Of a DNA stretch of 64,000 nucleotides, positions 1 to 7,807 are shown piece after piece. Source of the stretch: RZZS01 sp964491785 (GTDB taxonomy: Bacteria > Pseudomonadota > Alphaproteobacteria > Micavibrionales > Micavibrionaceae); assembly GCA_964491785.1 (NCBI GenBank), contig CAZBGS010000004.1, forward strand, positions 186,001-250,000, read 5' to 3'. Positions within the stretch are counted from its first letter, which is position 1; each line of letters begins with the position of its first letter. The translations under genes and the position numbers were made by a program. The notes under the pieces were generated by a model. That model was not told the DNA's origin, ran no database searches, and saw nothing but the letters and a program-made list of their open reading frames with translations.

Positions 1-536
1 ACCGAATCACCCTCGCGGACGTTGTCTCCGGTGATGATGCGATCCCTGTCCACGGCGCCAACGGTGAAACCGGCTAGATCGTAATCGCCTTTTGCGTACA
101 TTCCCGGCATTTCCGCGGTCTCACCGCCAATGAGCGCGCAACCGGCCGCGCTGCAACCTCTAGCGATTCCGGCGATTACACGTTCGGCCACATCCGTATC
201 GAGTTTGCCGCAGGCAAAATAATCCAGGAAAAACAAAGGCTCAGCGCCCTGGACGATCAGGTCGTTAACGCACATGGCCACGAGGTCTATTCCGATGGTG
301 TCGTGGGAGCCTGTCTCGATAGCGATTTTTATTTTCGTGCCCACGCCGTCGGTAGAGGAGACCAGAACCGGATCTCTGTATCCTGCTCTGGCGGGGTCGA
401 AGAATGCTCCGAAACCGCCCAGACCGGACATTACACCATCCCGGAAAGTCGCTTTGACATGAGGTTTGATCCGCTCGACAAGCTCGGCTCCGGCGTCTAT
501 ATCAACTCCTGCGTCTTTGTAGGCACTTTTCTTCAT
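1..536 (-). CDS. purM: Phosphoribosylformylglycinamidine cyclo-ligase (AIR synthase), N-terminal 178 codons, cut by left edge
   Basis: PurM closes the imidazole ring in purine biosynthesis (ATP-dependent conversion of FGAM to AIR). The reverse-strand reading starts MKKSAYKDAGVDIDAG and contains the family motifs GVGTK, MCVNDL and GGETAEMPGMY in the expected order, so the N-terminal ATP-binding domain is present and the rest lies left of the window. The ATG at 534-536 fits the usual PurM start; no strong Shine-Dalgarno is visible. It is divergent from the DUF2066/AI-2E/Hda operon across only 27 bp. That arrangement is typical of alphaproteobacteria, where purM and purN lie next to these genes. 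Confidence 0.96.
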   Translation of the reverse strand, partial: MKKSAYKDAGVDIDAGAELVERIKPHVKATFRDGVMSGLGGFGAFFDPARAGYRDPVLVSSTDGVGTKIKIAIETGSHDTIGIDLVAMCVNDLIVQGAEPLFFLDYFACGKLDTDVAERVIAGIARGCSAAGCALIGGETAEMPGMYAKGDYDLAGFTVGAVDRDRIITGDNVREGDS

Positions 537-563
537 CGTCTATCACGTTTATAAAGGTCTAAC

Positions 564-1718
564 ATGGATAATAGGTCTGACATGGCTGCTTCTTATAAAC
601 TATTTCTGATCATACTTACAATCCTGCTGGTAAATTTCTGCAGGCTGTCGGAGGCTGCCGATTCGGCGTTCATTATCGACAGGGTTCAGGTGGACGTCAC
701 GGCCGATAATGCGGCGGACGCCAGAGAAAAAGCTTTTGAACAGGCTCAGCTGGCAGCCTTCCGCATGCTTGCCGGGCGTTTGCTTCCCGAAAGGGATCTG
801 GCGGGTTTCGAGCCTCCTTCGGTGGATGTGGTATCCGCGCTGGTCGAGGATTTCGAGGTTCTGGACGAACAGCTGTCGCATATCCGCTACATAGGCACCT
901 ACAAATTCAGATTTCGTGAAAGAGCGGTAAGCGACTTCTTTTCCAACAAAGGGGTCGCGCATACAGAGGTTTCCAGCAAGCCGGTTCTGGTAATTCCTTT
1001 CTATCAATGGGGATCGCGGAATTTGCTATGGTCGGAAGAGAACCCCTGGCTTTCCGCATGGAAGGAAAGCAGCAGCCGCAGGGGGCTGGTTCCGGTGGTC
1101 GTGCCGATCGGGGATTTGCAGGATATCACCGATATCAGCGAAGAGAAGGCGCTTTCATCAGACTGGTCGAGAATAGGCAGCATGCGCGAGAGGTACGGGG
1201 CGGGCGAGATCATAGTCTTGCTTGCCGTTCCGCAGTGGAGCAGGGAAGGCCAGGTCGCAAGCCTGCGGATCGATGTTTATACGCTGGAAGGCAGTTCCCC
1301 CTCATATGCCAGCAGTTTTGATTTTGAAAGAAGAGGCGGCGAGCCTGAAGGCAGCATGTATGAAAGAGCTGCCGCAACTATCAGGGAAAAACTTCAGGAA
1401 ATCTGGAAAAATATGACGGTCGCCGATCCCCGCCAGACAAATGAGGTGAAAGTCCGTGTCAGGTTTGGCAGTGTAGATGAATGGGTTGCCACCAGGGCCG
1501 CGCTCGACGGAATCAAGATGCTCGATGAAATGCGGGTGGAATCGCTTAACCCCCGCGAGGCCTTCGTGCGTATCAGGTTCCGCGGCGACGAAAGCAGGCT
1601 GAGGCTGGCGTTGTCGCAGAAAGATCTTATTTTGAGCAAGCCGCAGGTAGATTTCTCGCGTCAGGCTTCGCCGATGGTTTATGATTTGTACCTGAACAGA
1701 GGTAATTACACACGATGA
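564..1718 (+). CDS. DUF2066 domain-containing secreted protein
   Basis: A 384-residue protein of unknown function matching the DUF2066 family by length, position and sequence style. The segment after the second in-frame ATG (582) is a clear signal peptide (hydrophobic LFLIILTILLVNF, then SEA/AD), so export is likely and the ATG at 582 may be the true start. The two candidate starts lie in an 18-bp tandem duplication of the ribosome-binding and start region (AGGTCTAACATGG and AGGTCTGACATGG). It is first in an operon: its TGA overlaps the next gene's ATG (ATGA). In many alphaproteobacteria this family sits between purM and hda; no biochemical role is established. Confidence 0.85.
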   Translation: MDNRSDMAASYKLFLIILTILLVNFCRLSEAADSAFIIDRVQVDVTADNAADAREKAFEQAQLAAFRMLAGRLLPERDLAGFEPPSVDVVSALVEDFEVLDEQLSHIRYIGTYKFRFRERAVSDFFSNKGVAHTEVSSKPVLVIPFYQWGSRNLLWSEENPWLSAWKESSSRRGLVPVVVPIGDLQDITDISEEKALSSDWSRIGSMRERYGAGEIIVLLAVPQWSREGQVASLRIDVYTLEGSSPSYASSFDFERRGGEPEGSMYERAAATIREKLQEIWKNMTVADPRQTNEVKVRVRFGSVDEWVATRAALDGIKMLDEMRVESLNPREAFVRIRFRGDESRLRLALSQKDLILSKPQVDFSRQASPMVYDLYLNRGNYTR

Positions 1719-2800
1719 AGCCCGGAGCTTTCACGGCACGCCAGCACTTCTTTTTCTGGCTGGCGGCTTTTGCGGTTTTCTGCGCTCTGGTCTGGTTGCT
1801 GGAGGGAGTGCTGCTGCCCTTTATTCTGGGGCTTGGCATCGCCTATCTGCTCAACCCGCTGGTTGAGACTCTTGAGAAAAAATCGTTTTCCCGTCCTTTG
1901 ATCTCGCTTGGCCTGGTTGTGGTTTTTTTCGGGTTTCTTGCAGCGTTTCTTGCCGTATTCATTCCTCTGGTAATTAATCAGATCGCCCATCTTGCCAAGG
2001 ACATTCCGGAACTGGTCGCATCACTCCGAAATATGGCGGCTCCGTACGCGGAATGGATCGGAAGGGAACTGGAACTGGGGAAGACGGAGGATGCGGGGAC
2101 GCTGTTGCAGGAAAATATCGGCTCGGTTCTTGAGGTCGCAAGGCACCTGATGGGTGGTGTCGCGGCAGGCGGACAGGTTCTGGCCGGTTTGTTGTCGGTG
2201 CTTTTCCTTATGCCTATCGTCAGCTACTTCATGCTTAAGGAGTGGCCGGCGATCAGGGACTGGGTGAGGGATGTACTGCCGCGCAAGCACGAAAGAACGA
2301 TCAGGGAACTGCTGTTTCAGATCGATCGCAAGATAGCGGGATTTCTTCGCGGGCAGCTGGCGGTCGTGCTGGTGATAGCGGTTATGTATTCAGCCGCATT
2401 GTCAATTGCCGGGTTAAATTACGCGATTCTGATCGGTATTGTCGCAGGGGTGATTTCGATTATTCCCTATGTGGGTTCTTTTACCGGACTTGCGGCGAGC
2501 GTGATCGTCGCCTGGTTTCAGAGCGGGCAATGGTCTTACGTGTTGCTTGTGGCGGGGATCTTTCTGGTCGGCCAGGCGCTGGAAGGCAATCTGATCACGC
2601 CAAGGCTTGTCGGGAAATATGTCGGACTTCATCCGCTCTGGGTGCTGTTCGTCCTGCTGGCGGGAGGGGCGCTGTTCGGACTTGTCGGAATGATGCTTGC
2701 GGTTCCGGTGGCGGCCTCGGCCGGCGTGCTGGCAGGGTTTGCGATTCAGCTTTATAAAGACAGTTCCCTGTACAAGGGAGATGTAAGAGAACAGCAATAA
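1715..2800 (+). CDS. AI-2E family transporter-like integral membrane protein
   Basis: A 361-residue polytopic membrane protein of the AI-2E/PerM family (PF01594). Visible features are an N-terminal pair of hydrophobic helices (FFWLAAFAVFCALVW, LPFILGLGIAYLLNP), a polar central segment, then a cluster of helices including GIVAGVISIIPYVGSF and VGKYVGLHPLWVLF, both characteristic of the family. Members have been linked to AI-2 export or Na+/H+ exchange; the substrate here cannot be read from sequence. The start overlaps the DUF2066 stop (ATGA) and the stop overlaps the hda start (TAATG), so translation of the three genes is probably coupled. Confidence 0.9.
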   Translation: MKPGAFTARQHFFFWLAAFAVFCALVWLLEGVLLPFILGLGIAYLLNPLVETLEKKSFSRPLISLGLVVVFFGFLAAFLAVFIPLVINQIAHLAKDIPELVASLRNMAAPYAEWIGRELELGKTEDAGTLLQENIGSVLEVARHLMGGVAAGGQVLAGLLSVLFLMPIVSYFMLKEWPAIRDWVRDVLPRKHERTIRELLFQIDRKIAGFLRGQLAVVLVIAVMYSAALSIAGLNYAILIGIVAGVISIIPYVGSFTGLAASVIVAWFQSGQWSYVLLVAGIFLVGQALEGNLITPRLVGKYVGLHPLWVLFVLLAGGALFGLVGMMLAVPVAASAGVLAGFAIQLYKDSSLYKGDVREQQ

Positions 2801-3531
2801 TGCATAATGCGGAACAACTGCTGCTGGATCTCGGGCACAGGACGGCTCTTGCGAGAGAGGATTTCCTCGTGGCTCCGTGTAATGAGGATGCGGTGGCATG
2901 GATCGATCTGTGGCCGGAATGGCCGGCGCCTGCAATGATTCTGCACGGGCCGGCGGCTTGCGGCAAGACCCATCTTGCCGCGGTCTGGCAGGCGAGGTCG
3001 AAGGCTGCATGGATAGCCCCGGCCGCTCCGGGAGCATGCATGGCCGAGGATGCCGCTAAAACGGGCGGCAATCTGGTTATCGATCAAGCCGACAGGATAA
3101 TCGGAACTCTGGAGAGCGAAACCGAATTATTCCATCTTTACAATATATTCAGGGAAGAAGGGCGGAGCATGCTTGTCACCATGCGCAAGGCTCCGGTGCG
3201 GCAGGAATTCGTTTTGCGCGATCTTGCCTCGCGCCTGCGGGCCGCGCCTGCGGCGGGGATACTTGCGCCTGACGACGGGCTTCTCGCCGCGGTACTGGTC
3301 AAAATGTTTTCCGACCGGCAGTTGAAGATAAGTTCTGAAGTTCTCGAATATTCCCTGTCCCGTATCGAGCGTTCGTTCGAAGCGGCGAGGTTGCTGGTCG
3401 AAAAAGTCGATAAAGCGGCCATGCGGCAAAAGCGGCCGGTTACAGTGCCATTGATGCGGGAAGTGATTGGCGGGATGGAGATGGATCAGGAGGAAATGGC
3501 GGATTCGGAAAACGGAGTAAAGTTTCTGTAG
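2800..3531 (+). CDS. hda: HdaA/DnaA-homologous regulatory ATPase
   Basis: A 243-residue DnaA-like AAA+ protein without the DnaA DNA-binding domain, the architecture of Hda. With the beta clamp, Hda stimulates ATP hydrolysis on DnaA and prevents re-initiation of replication. The N-terminus EQLLLDLGHR carries the short QL-x-LDL clamp-binding motif, followed by a Walker A-like GPAACGKTH near residue 50 and Walker B-like NLVIDQAD. The final residues (EEMADSENGVKFL) extend beyond the usual core and overlap the convergent sixA coding sequence by 46 bp. It is the last gene of the purM-divergent operon. Confidence 0.9.
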   Translation: MHNAEQLLLDLGHRTALAREDFLVAPCNEDAVAWIDLWPEWPAPAMILHGPAACGKTHLAAVWQARSKAAWIAPAAPGACMAEDAAKTGGNLVIDQADRIIGTLESETELFHLYNIFREEGRSMLVTMRKAPVRQEFVLRDLASRLRAAPAAGILAPDDGLLAAVLVKMFSDRQLKISSEVLEYSLSRIERSFEAARLLVEKVDKAAMRQKRPVTVPLMREVIGGMEMDQEEMADSENGVKFL

Positions 3532-4040
3532 TCAGCGGGAAAAAGGTAATGGGTCAACTCGTTACCGGAAGAAAAGTCCAGATCTTCCCATCGGAGGCAG
3601 CCGCATTCAAAAATGGCCAGCGTTCCTTGCGGGAAGGATAGAAATCGTTCGGGAGCGGTGACCGAAAGCATTCCCGAGAGGGATCTGGCAAGCATGTGGA
3701 TTCCCGGGTTATGCCCGATCATGATCACGGTCTGGTGGCGGTTTTCCACTCGGCGCAGCCACTCAAACAGGTGGCCTGCGGAGGCGTCATACATGGTCTC
3801 CGGGTATTCACGATGGGCGATGGGAACGGATTCGAGAATCCCGTGAAGGGTCTGGCGAGTCCGGATGGCCGGGGAGCAAAGCGCCATACCGGGAACCATG
3901 CCGTTATCGCGAAGAAATACACCAAGATGCCTTGCGTCCGCCATCCCCCTGGCAGTGAGCTGACGCGCGCGGTCTGTAAGGAAGCCTGTGGTTTCAGCTT
4001 CGGCATGACGGATCAGCAGGAGTTTGCGAATGTCTTTCAT
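3486..4040 (-). CDS. sixA: SixA-like phosphohistidine phosphatase (histidine phosphatase superfamily)
   Basis: About 184 residues with the catalytic RHAEAE signature at the N-terminus (KLLLIRHAEAE) and the second catalytic histidine in MIGHNPGIHMLA, both typical of SixA, which removes phosphate from histidine on signalling proteins. I chose the ATG at 4038-4040 because the catalytic strand begins immediately after it; a TTG 11 codons upstream is possible but adds residues unlike the family. The family core ends near ELTHYLFPAD. The last dozen or so residues lie in the 46-bp convergent overlap with hda. No strong Shine-Dalgarno is visible. Confidence 0.85.
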   Translation of the reverse strand: MKDIRKLLLIRHAEAETTGFLTDRARQLTARGMADARHLGVFLRDNGMVPGMALCSPAIRTRQTLHGILESVPIAHREYPETMYDASAGHLFEWLRRVENRHQTVIMIGHNPGIHMLARSLSGMLSVTAPERFLSFPQGTLAIFECGCLRWEDLDFSSGNELTHYLFPADYRNFTPFSESAISS

Positions 4041-4078
4041 AAAATAAAGTTCACTAATAAGAATTGCAGCCAATAGAG

Positions 4079-4201
4079 TTAAGGCGCAGGCTTCGGTACA
4101 GACAATTCAGGCGCTTCCACTTTTTCCTCAGGCCTGCAAACGGTATCGTTTGAGGCTTGTATTCGTCTGACTTCGCTATATAAAAGCACTTCCGCCTTCA
4201 T
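4079..4201 (-). CDS. Possible 40-residue small protein
   Basis: An uninterrupted 40-codon frame with ATG at 4199-4201 and TAA at 4079-4081. It lies in the otherwise unexplained gap between the trehalose-synthase-like gene and sixA, both on the same strand. The product begins MKAEVLLYSEVRRIQASND and ends proline-rich (EAPELSVPKPAP), with one cysteine. A moderate Shine-Dalgarno-like GAGCGGG precedes the ATG, and an in-frame TAA lies just upstream, fixing the frame start. No family is recognised. It could be chance, since short frames are common; purifying selection across relatives would decide. Confidence 0.3.
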   Translation of the reverse strand: MKAEVLLYSEVRRIQASNDTVCRPEEKVEAPELSVPKPAP

Positions 4202-4250
4202 TAAACCCGCTCTTTAATATACACAATACCATAATAATGCAAATTTGACC

Positions 4251-6014
4251 TTATAATTCAAGGCTGGCAATCCCGGTTTCCGGCGCCTGTTGTACGTGAG
4301 GTGCGAGATCTTTTGCCGGTTGCTGCCCCAGTCTGCCCAGAATCCATTTCTTGACATCAAAGTTCTTAATTCTGTTAAGAGAAACCCCATGCATTTCTTT
4401 CAGAACTTCGGAGTTATTGTCATATATTTCTTCTCCCATTTTTAACACTTTCTCAAAAGCCCTATCTTCTTCGGGGTCGTAGAACAGGGCGCCCCCAGCG
4501 AAATCAGGAGCTGCTCCAATCTTGCTGGGAATAACAATCAAGCACGGATCATCGGGGTCTTGTGCTGCTACCGCCTCATGTACTGTAAGGTTTTTACCGT
4601 CTCTAAGGGCTCCTATCCAGCAAAAGGCTTTGCGCTTGATTCCATTGGCTTTGCGGATAGCTCTGCCCAGCAATATAGCATCACCATTGTCTATTTTTTC
4701 GGATTGCAGGATAACAGGCTTGTGACCATTGCTGCCAAAACGGGCATTGATCATATGGGCGAGCATTTCTACTTCGGAAGAAGTTTCAACATATTCGGCA
4801 AATCCTCTAGTTGGGATGCATATTTGAATAAATTGTAATCGCTTTGCCTGCTTCATAGCTTCGGCAGGCGGGAGTTCGCAAAGGTAAGTATAAAACTGGC
4901 GGAGTCTTTCAGGCCCGCCTTTGGAGAAATCTCCTCTTTCGGCACCTGAATATATTACGATTTCAGTGTCATCGTTGATTTGATCCAATATATTGCGACC
5001 GTCACTAGTCATTGCCATGTATTCACGATTTGATTTCCCGAAAGTATCAAGCTGCGAATAATCCTCCCCTAATCGTGACTGTATCAGATTAAGTACTCTG
5101 TCCGTTGGGATGCTGATAGGCGCATGCATGACTTCCAGCTTCTTGCCTTTATGCTCGATAGCGACTTTTTCAAACGGTTTGAATTCACAGTCGCTGTGAT
5201 GGCCAAGGATCTCCAGGAATCTTCTAGCGTCTGCGGCTGTTTGGAAGCCAACTGTGTTGTAGCCAGTCCAGCTTTCAATAAAATCCTCGATATAGGTTTT
5301 ATAGACTTCAGGCTTATTTTTCTCTAGCCAGTCGAGAGTATCGGTTGGTGTAACAGGCAAAGGCTTCCCGTATTCTTTGGATACGCCGTACCAAGGAAAA
5401 AGAGCATCGGAACGTGTAGTGCGATAGGTATCAAGAGTACTAGTAAAGACCTCGTAAGCCGTTCTCGGCCTGACGGTCATTTTTGGTAAGGGGGTATGGA
5501 GGAAAGCATTGATAATGGTTTCTTCTCCCATTACCTGTCTTAACTCATCCGGCCTGAAATGAAAATCCTCCGAGAAAATTTGTGAATTTTTTAAATGCTG
5601 GTTTGCAGGATTATTTAATATCTTGCCTATTTCTTTTGCAATTAGTCTGGCAACTATATCATGGATGGCTTTTTCGTCTTCCTTTAAGACGGCAAGATCC
5701 GGACGGTCATGATTAGGAGCCCAGCGAGTCCGGTTTACATATCGGTAATATGGCTCATAAAGCTCTTTTGGAATATGGATTTTATGAACTGTAACGTCTG
5801 CAGATTTCCACTTAATCGATTCAGTGTAAACATCGTTACTTGATCCGTCTGATTCAACGCAGAACCAATGACCGCCGTAAATTTCCAGAGCGAACCGAAG
5901 TGCTACCCCTAAACCTCCTGCAGGTTTTTCATTCTCGTCCAGCGCCCTGTTTGAAATAAAAACCAAAGGGGTGCCTGTTTTTTCCGACTGAAAATGTTCT
6001 CTTAGATTGTCCAT
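4251..6014 (-). CDS. Trehalose-6-phosphate synthase-like glycosyltransferase (GT20 family)
   Basis: A protein of about 587 residues showing the GT-B layout of OtsA: a substrate loop AGGLGVAL near residue 33, an ED-F-HF-R segment in place of VHDYHL, FLHTPLP, GFQTAADARRFL, the donor-site GAERGDFSKGGPERL, an acceptor-domain SSEVEMLAHMINARFG, and HEAVAAQDPDDP near the end. OtsA makes trehalose-6-phosphate from UDP-glucose and glucose-6-phosphate. It is over 100 residues longer than E. coli OtsA, with an insertion between FLHTPLP and GFQTA. The ATG at 6012-6014 has a good AGGGGG Shine-Dalgarno. The gene is visibly more AT-rich than its neighbours and has no otsB beside it, suggesting transfer or a specialised role. 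Confidence 0.8.
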   Translation of the reverse strand: MDNLREHFQSEKTGTPLVFISNRALDENEKPAGGLGVALRFALEIYGGHWFCVESDGSSNDVYTESIKWKSADVTVHKIHIPKELYEPYYRYVNRTRWAPNHDRPDLAVLKEDEKAIHDIVARLIAKEIGKILNNPANQHLKNSQIFSEDFHFRPDELRQVMGEETIINAFLHTPLPKMTVRPRTAYEVFTSTLDTYRTTRSDALFPWYGVSKEYGKPLPVTPTDTLDWLEKNKPEVYKTYIEDFIESWTGYNTVGFQTAADARRFLEILGHHSDCEFKPFEKVAIEHKGKKLEVMHAPISIPTDRVLNLIQSRLGEDYSQLDTFGKSNREYMAMTSDGRNILDQINDDTEIVIYSGAERGDFSKGGPERLRQFYTYLCELPPAEAMKQAKRLQFIQICIPTRGFAEYVETSSEVEMLAHMINARFGSNGHKPVILQSEKIDNGDAILLGRAIRKANGIKRKAFCWIGALRDGKNLTVHEAVAAQDPDDPCLIVIPSKIGAAPDFAGGALFYDPEEDRAFEKVLKMGEEIYDNNSEVLKEMHGVSLNRIKNFDVKKWILGRLGQQPAKDLAPHVQQAPETGIASLEL

Positions 6015-6214
6015 AGACACCCCCTAATAACCTTAAATTTAGTCGAGAAATTATTTTCTTATAACAAATTACAAGTACAAGCGCAACCGTTGTTATGGCA
6101 AATTAATAAATTATTTGTGTTTGTGGACGCGGCTTTCGGGGCCGTTTTCAAGGGCATGTTAGGTTTTTATGATATATATTCGGCGAAAATTACGTAAAAA
6201 GGAAAGGCATGTTT

Positions 6215-7372
6215 TTAGCAAATTATTCTTGTTTTTTTTATAAGCCCATTTTCAAGCTTAAGGCTCACGTGGCCATTTTTCAGTTCGAGGGCATCGCGGC
6301 CGAAAACTTCATAGCGCCAGCCTTTCATCGCGGCGATATCCGCCTTGTCGCTCAGGGCGAGTTCTTCAAGGTCTTCCGTTGAGGCCACCAACCTTGGCAC
6401 AACTTCATGTTCGGCACAGTTAATGCGGAGCAACATTCGCAGCATCTCCAGAACCGGTACCATGTCCTGAGGGAACTGCTCTTTGCGCGGGCCGGATCTG
6501 GCGCGGTCTTCCTTCGGCACTTCTCTTGCTTTGCGGATCAGGGTGAGGATTTTCGCGCCGGTCTTGCCTTTGGCCTGATCTGCGGGGAAACCGCGTGCTT
6601 TCGCCAGCGCTTCGGGGCTGTCGGGCATGAGGACGGCGATGTCTGCGAGAGTGTCGTCCTTGACTACCCAGTTTCGGGGCATATTGCGCAGCCTTGCCTC
6701 TTCTTCGCGCCATGCGGCAAGTTCCCGCAAGGCAGTGAGGGTAAGATCGTTGGTGGAGCGGATCTTGATGCGCTTCCATGCCTCCATCGGAGCGATTTCA
6801 TAGGTGGAAGGGTTGGCGAGAACGGCCTCTTCCTGAGCGAGCCATGATGCCCGCCCTCTCTTTTCGACTTCAGCCGAAAGCTTGCGGTAGATATCGATCA
6901 GGTGGGTCACGTCGCCGAGCGCGTAGTCGAGCATCCTGTTGCTTAGCGGGCGGCGCGACCAGTCGGTGAACTGAACGCTCTTGTCGAGTTGTTTCCCCAG
7001 AAGATTGCGAACCAGATTTTCATAGCCGACGGAATCCCCGAAACCGCAAACCATGGCGGCGATCTGGGTGTCGAAGAGCGGGGCGGGCACCTTGCCGGAG
7101 ATCATGAAGAATATTTCGAGATCCTGGCGCGCCGAATGGAAAACCTTGAGGATAGCAGGGTTGTTCAGCAGTTCGATAAAGGGCGAAAGATCAAGATCCT
7201 TCACCAGCGGGTCGATAGCCGCCGCCTTTCCGTCCGGCCCGCTTGCCTGAATCAGGCAGAGTTTGGGGAAGTAGGTTTTCTCGCGCAGGAATTCGGTATC
7301 GACGGTGATGAACGGCGCCGAGGACAGGCGGCCGCAGAGTTCATTTAATTGATTTTGTTCTTCTATCAGCAT
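6215..7372 (-). CDS. rnd: Ribonuclease D
   Basis: A DEDDy 3'-5' exoribonuclease of about 385 residues that trims tRNA and other small RNA precursors. The catalytic motifs are visible: VDTEFLRE near the start, FHSARQDLEIF, and the DEDDy signature YALGDVTHLIDIY, followed by an HRDC-type region containing ALRELAAWREEEARLRNMPRNWVVKDD. The ATG at 7370-7372 is preferred; a GTG three codons upstream is also open. It is divergent from aspS across a long, repeat-bearing spacer and follows the unrelated AT-rich gene on the same strand after a 200-bp gap. Confidence 0.95.
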   Translation of the reverse strand: MLIEEQNQLNELCGRLSSAPFITVDTEFLREKTYFPKLCLIQASGPDGKAAAIDPLVKDLDLSPFIELLNNPAILKVFHSARQDLEIFFMISGKVPAPLFDTQIAAMVCGFGDSVGYENLVRNLLGKQLDKSVQFTDWSRRPLSNRMLDYALGDVTHLIDIYRKLSAEVEKRGRASWLAQEEAVLANPSTYEIAPMEAWKRIKIRSTNDLTLTALRELAAWREEEARLRNMPRNWVVKDDTLADIAVLMPDSPEALAKARGFPADQAKGKTGAKILTLIRKAREVPKEDRARSGPRKEQFPQDMVPVLEMLRMLLRINCAEHEVVPRLVASTEDLEELALSDKADIAAMKGWRYEVFGRDALELKNGHVSLKLENGLIKKTRIIC

Positions 7373-7549
7373 TAAAAACACAGAAACTTAAACCGGTGCC
7401 AGTTTATAACCCCTTTGCGGTTACTAGCCAAGTTTTTCAGATGAAATTTTTTCAAGTAAAATATGAAGAAAAAAAGAGTGTTTTCTGTTATATTTAACTG
7501 TCAACGCCCGAATTGTGCCCGCCGCCGTAAATGTCGCCAATCCCCAAAA

Positions 7550-7574
7550 CGTCATTCCGGCGAAAGCCGGGATC
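7550..7574. repeat. REP-like palindromic element
   Basis: The element begins CGTCATTCCGGCGAAAGCC and contains a perfect CCGGC-GAAA-GCCGG stem-loop (7557-7570). The core resembles short interspersed palindromes (GTCATTCC...GGAATC style) scattered in many alphaproteobacterial and other proteobacterial genomes. Only this copy was seen in the window. Confidence 0.55.
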
Positions 7575-7741
7575 TGTCGTGACTTCGTAAATCACCAATG
7601 GGCCCCGGTTTTCACCAGGGTGAAACGTTATTTGATGCTTTGTCGCGGCCAACCGGTATAAATGCCGGGCCCGGCCCGATTTTCGGGCCCGATTCTTATC
7701 CGGCCATACCTGGCCTCGCAGGGCAGGCAGTAATTTTTCCT

Positions 7742-7770
7742 TTGTGACTCTGCGTCAGGATCGCTATAAA
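7742..7770 (+). promoter_or_regulatory. Probable sigma70-type promoter of aspS
   Basis: TTGTGA (7742-7747) and TATAAA (7765-7770) are separated by exactly 17 bp. Transcription would start near 7777, about 30 nt upstream of the aspS start. A purine-rich AAGAG at 7797-7801 lies six bases before the GTG at 7808. Confidence 0.55.
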
Positions 7771-7807
7771 TCAACAGTTCTGAAGCAACAAACATAAAGA
7801 GTTAAAA

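Larger units (their letters stand above)
7373..7807. other. 435-bp intergenic region between rnd and aspS with REP-like hairpins
   Basis: No convincing gene. The spacer holds a REP-like palindrome (7550-7574), a hairpin TTTCACC/GGTGAAA at 7610-7625, a GC-rich hairpin GGCCCGA-TTT-TCGGGCC at 7673-7689, and the aspS promoter near 7742-7770. The half next to rnd is AT-rich and probably carries the rnd promoter, but I could not assign clear -35/-10 boxes there. Confidence 0.6.
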
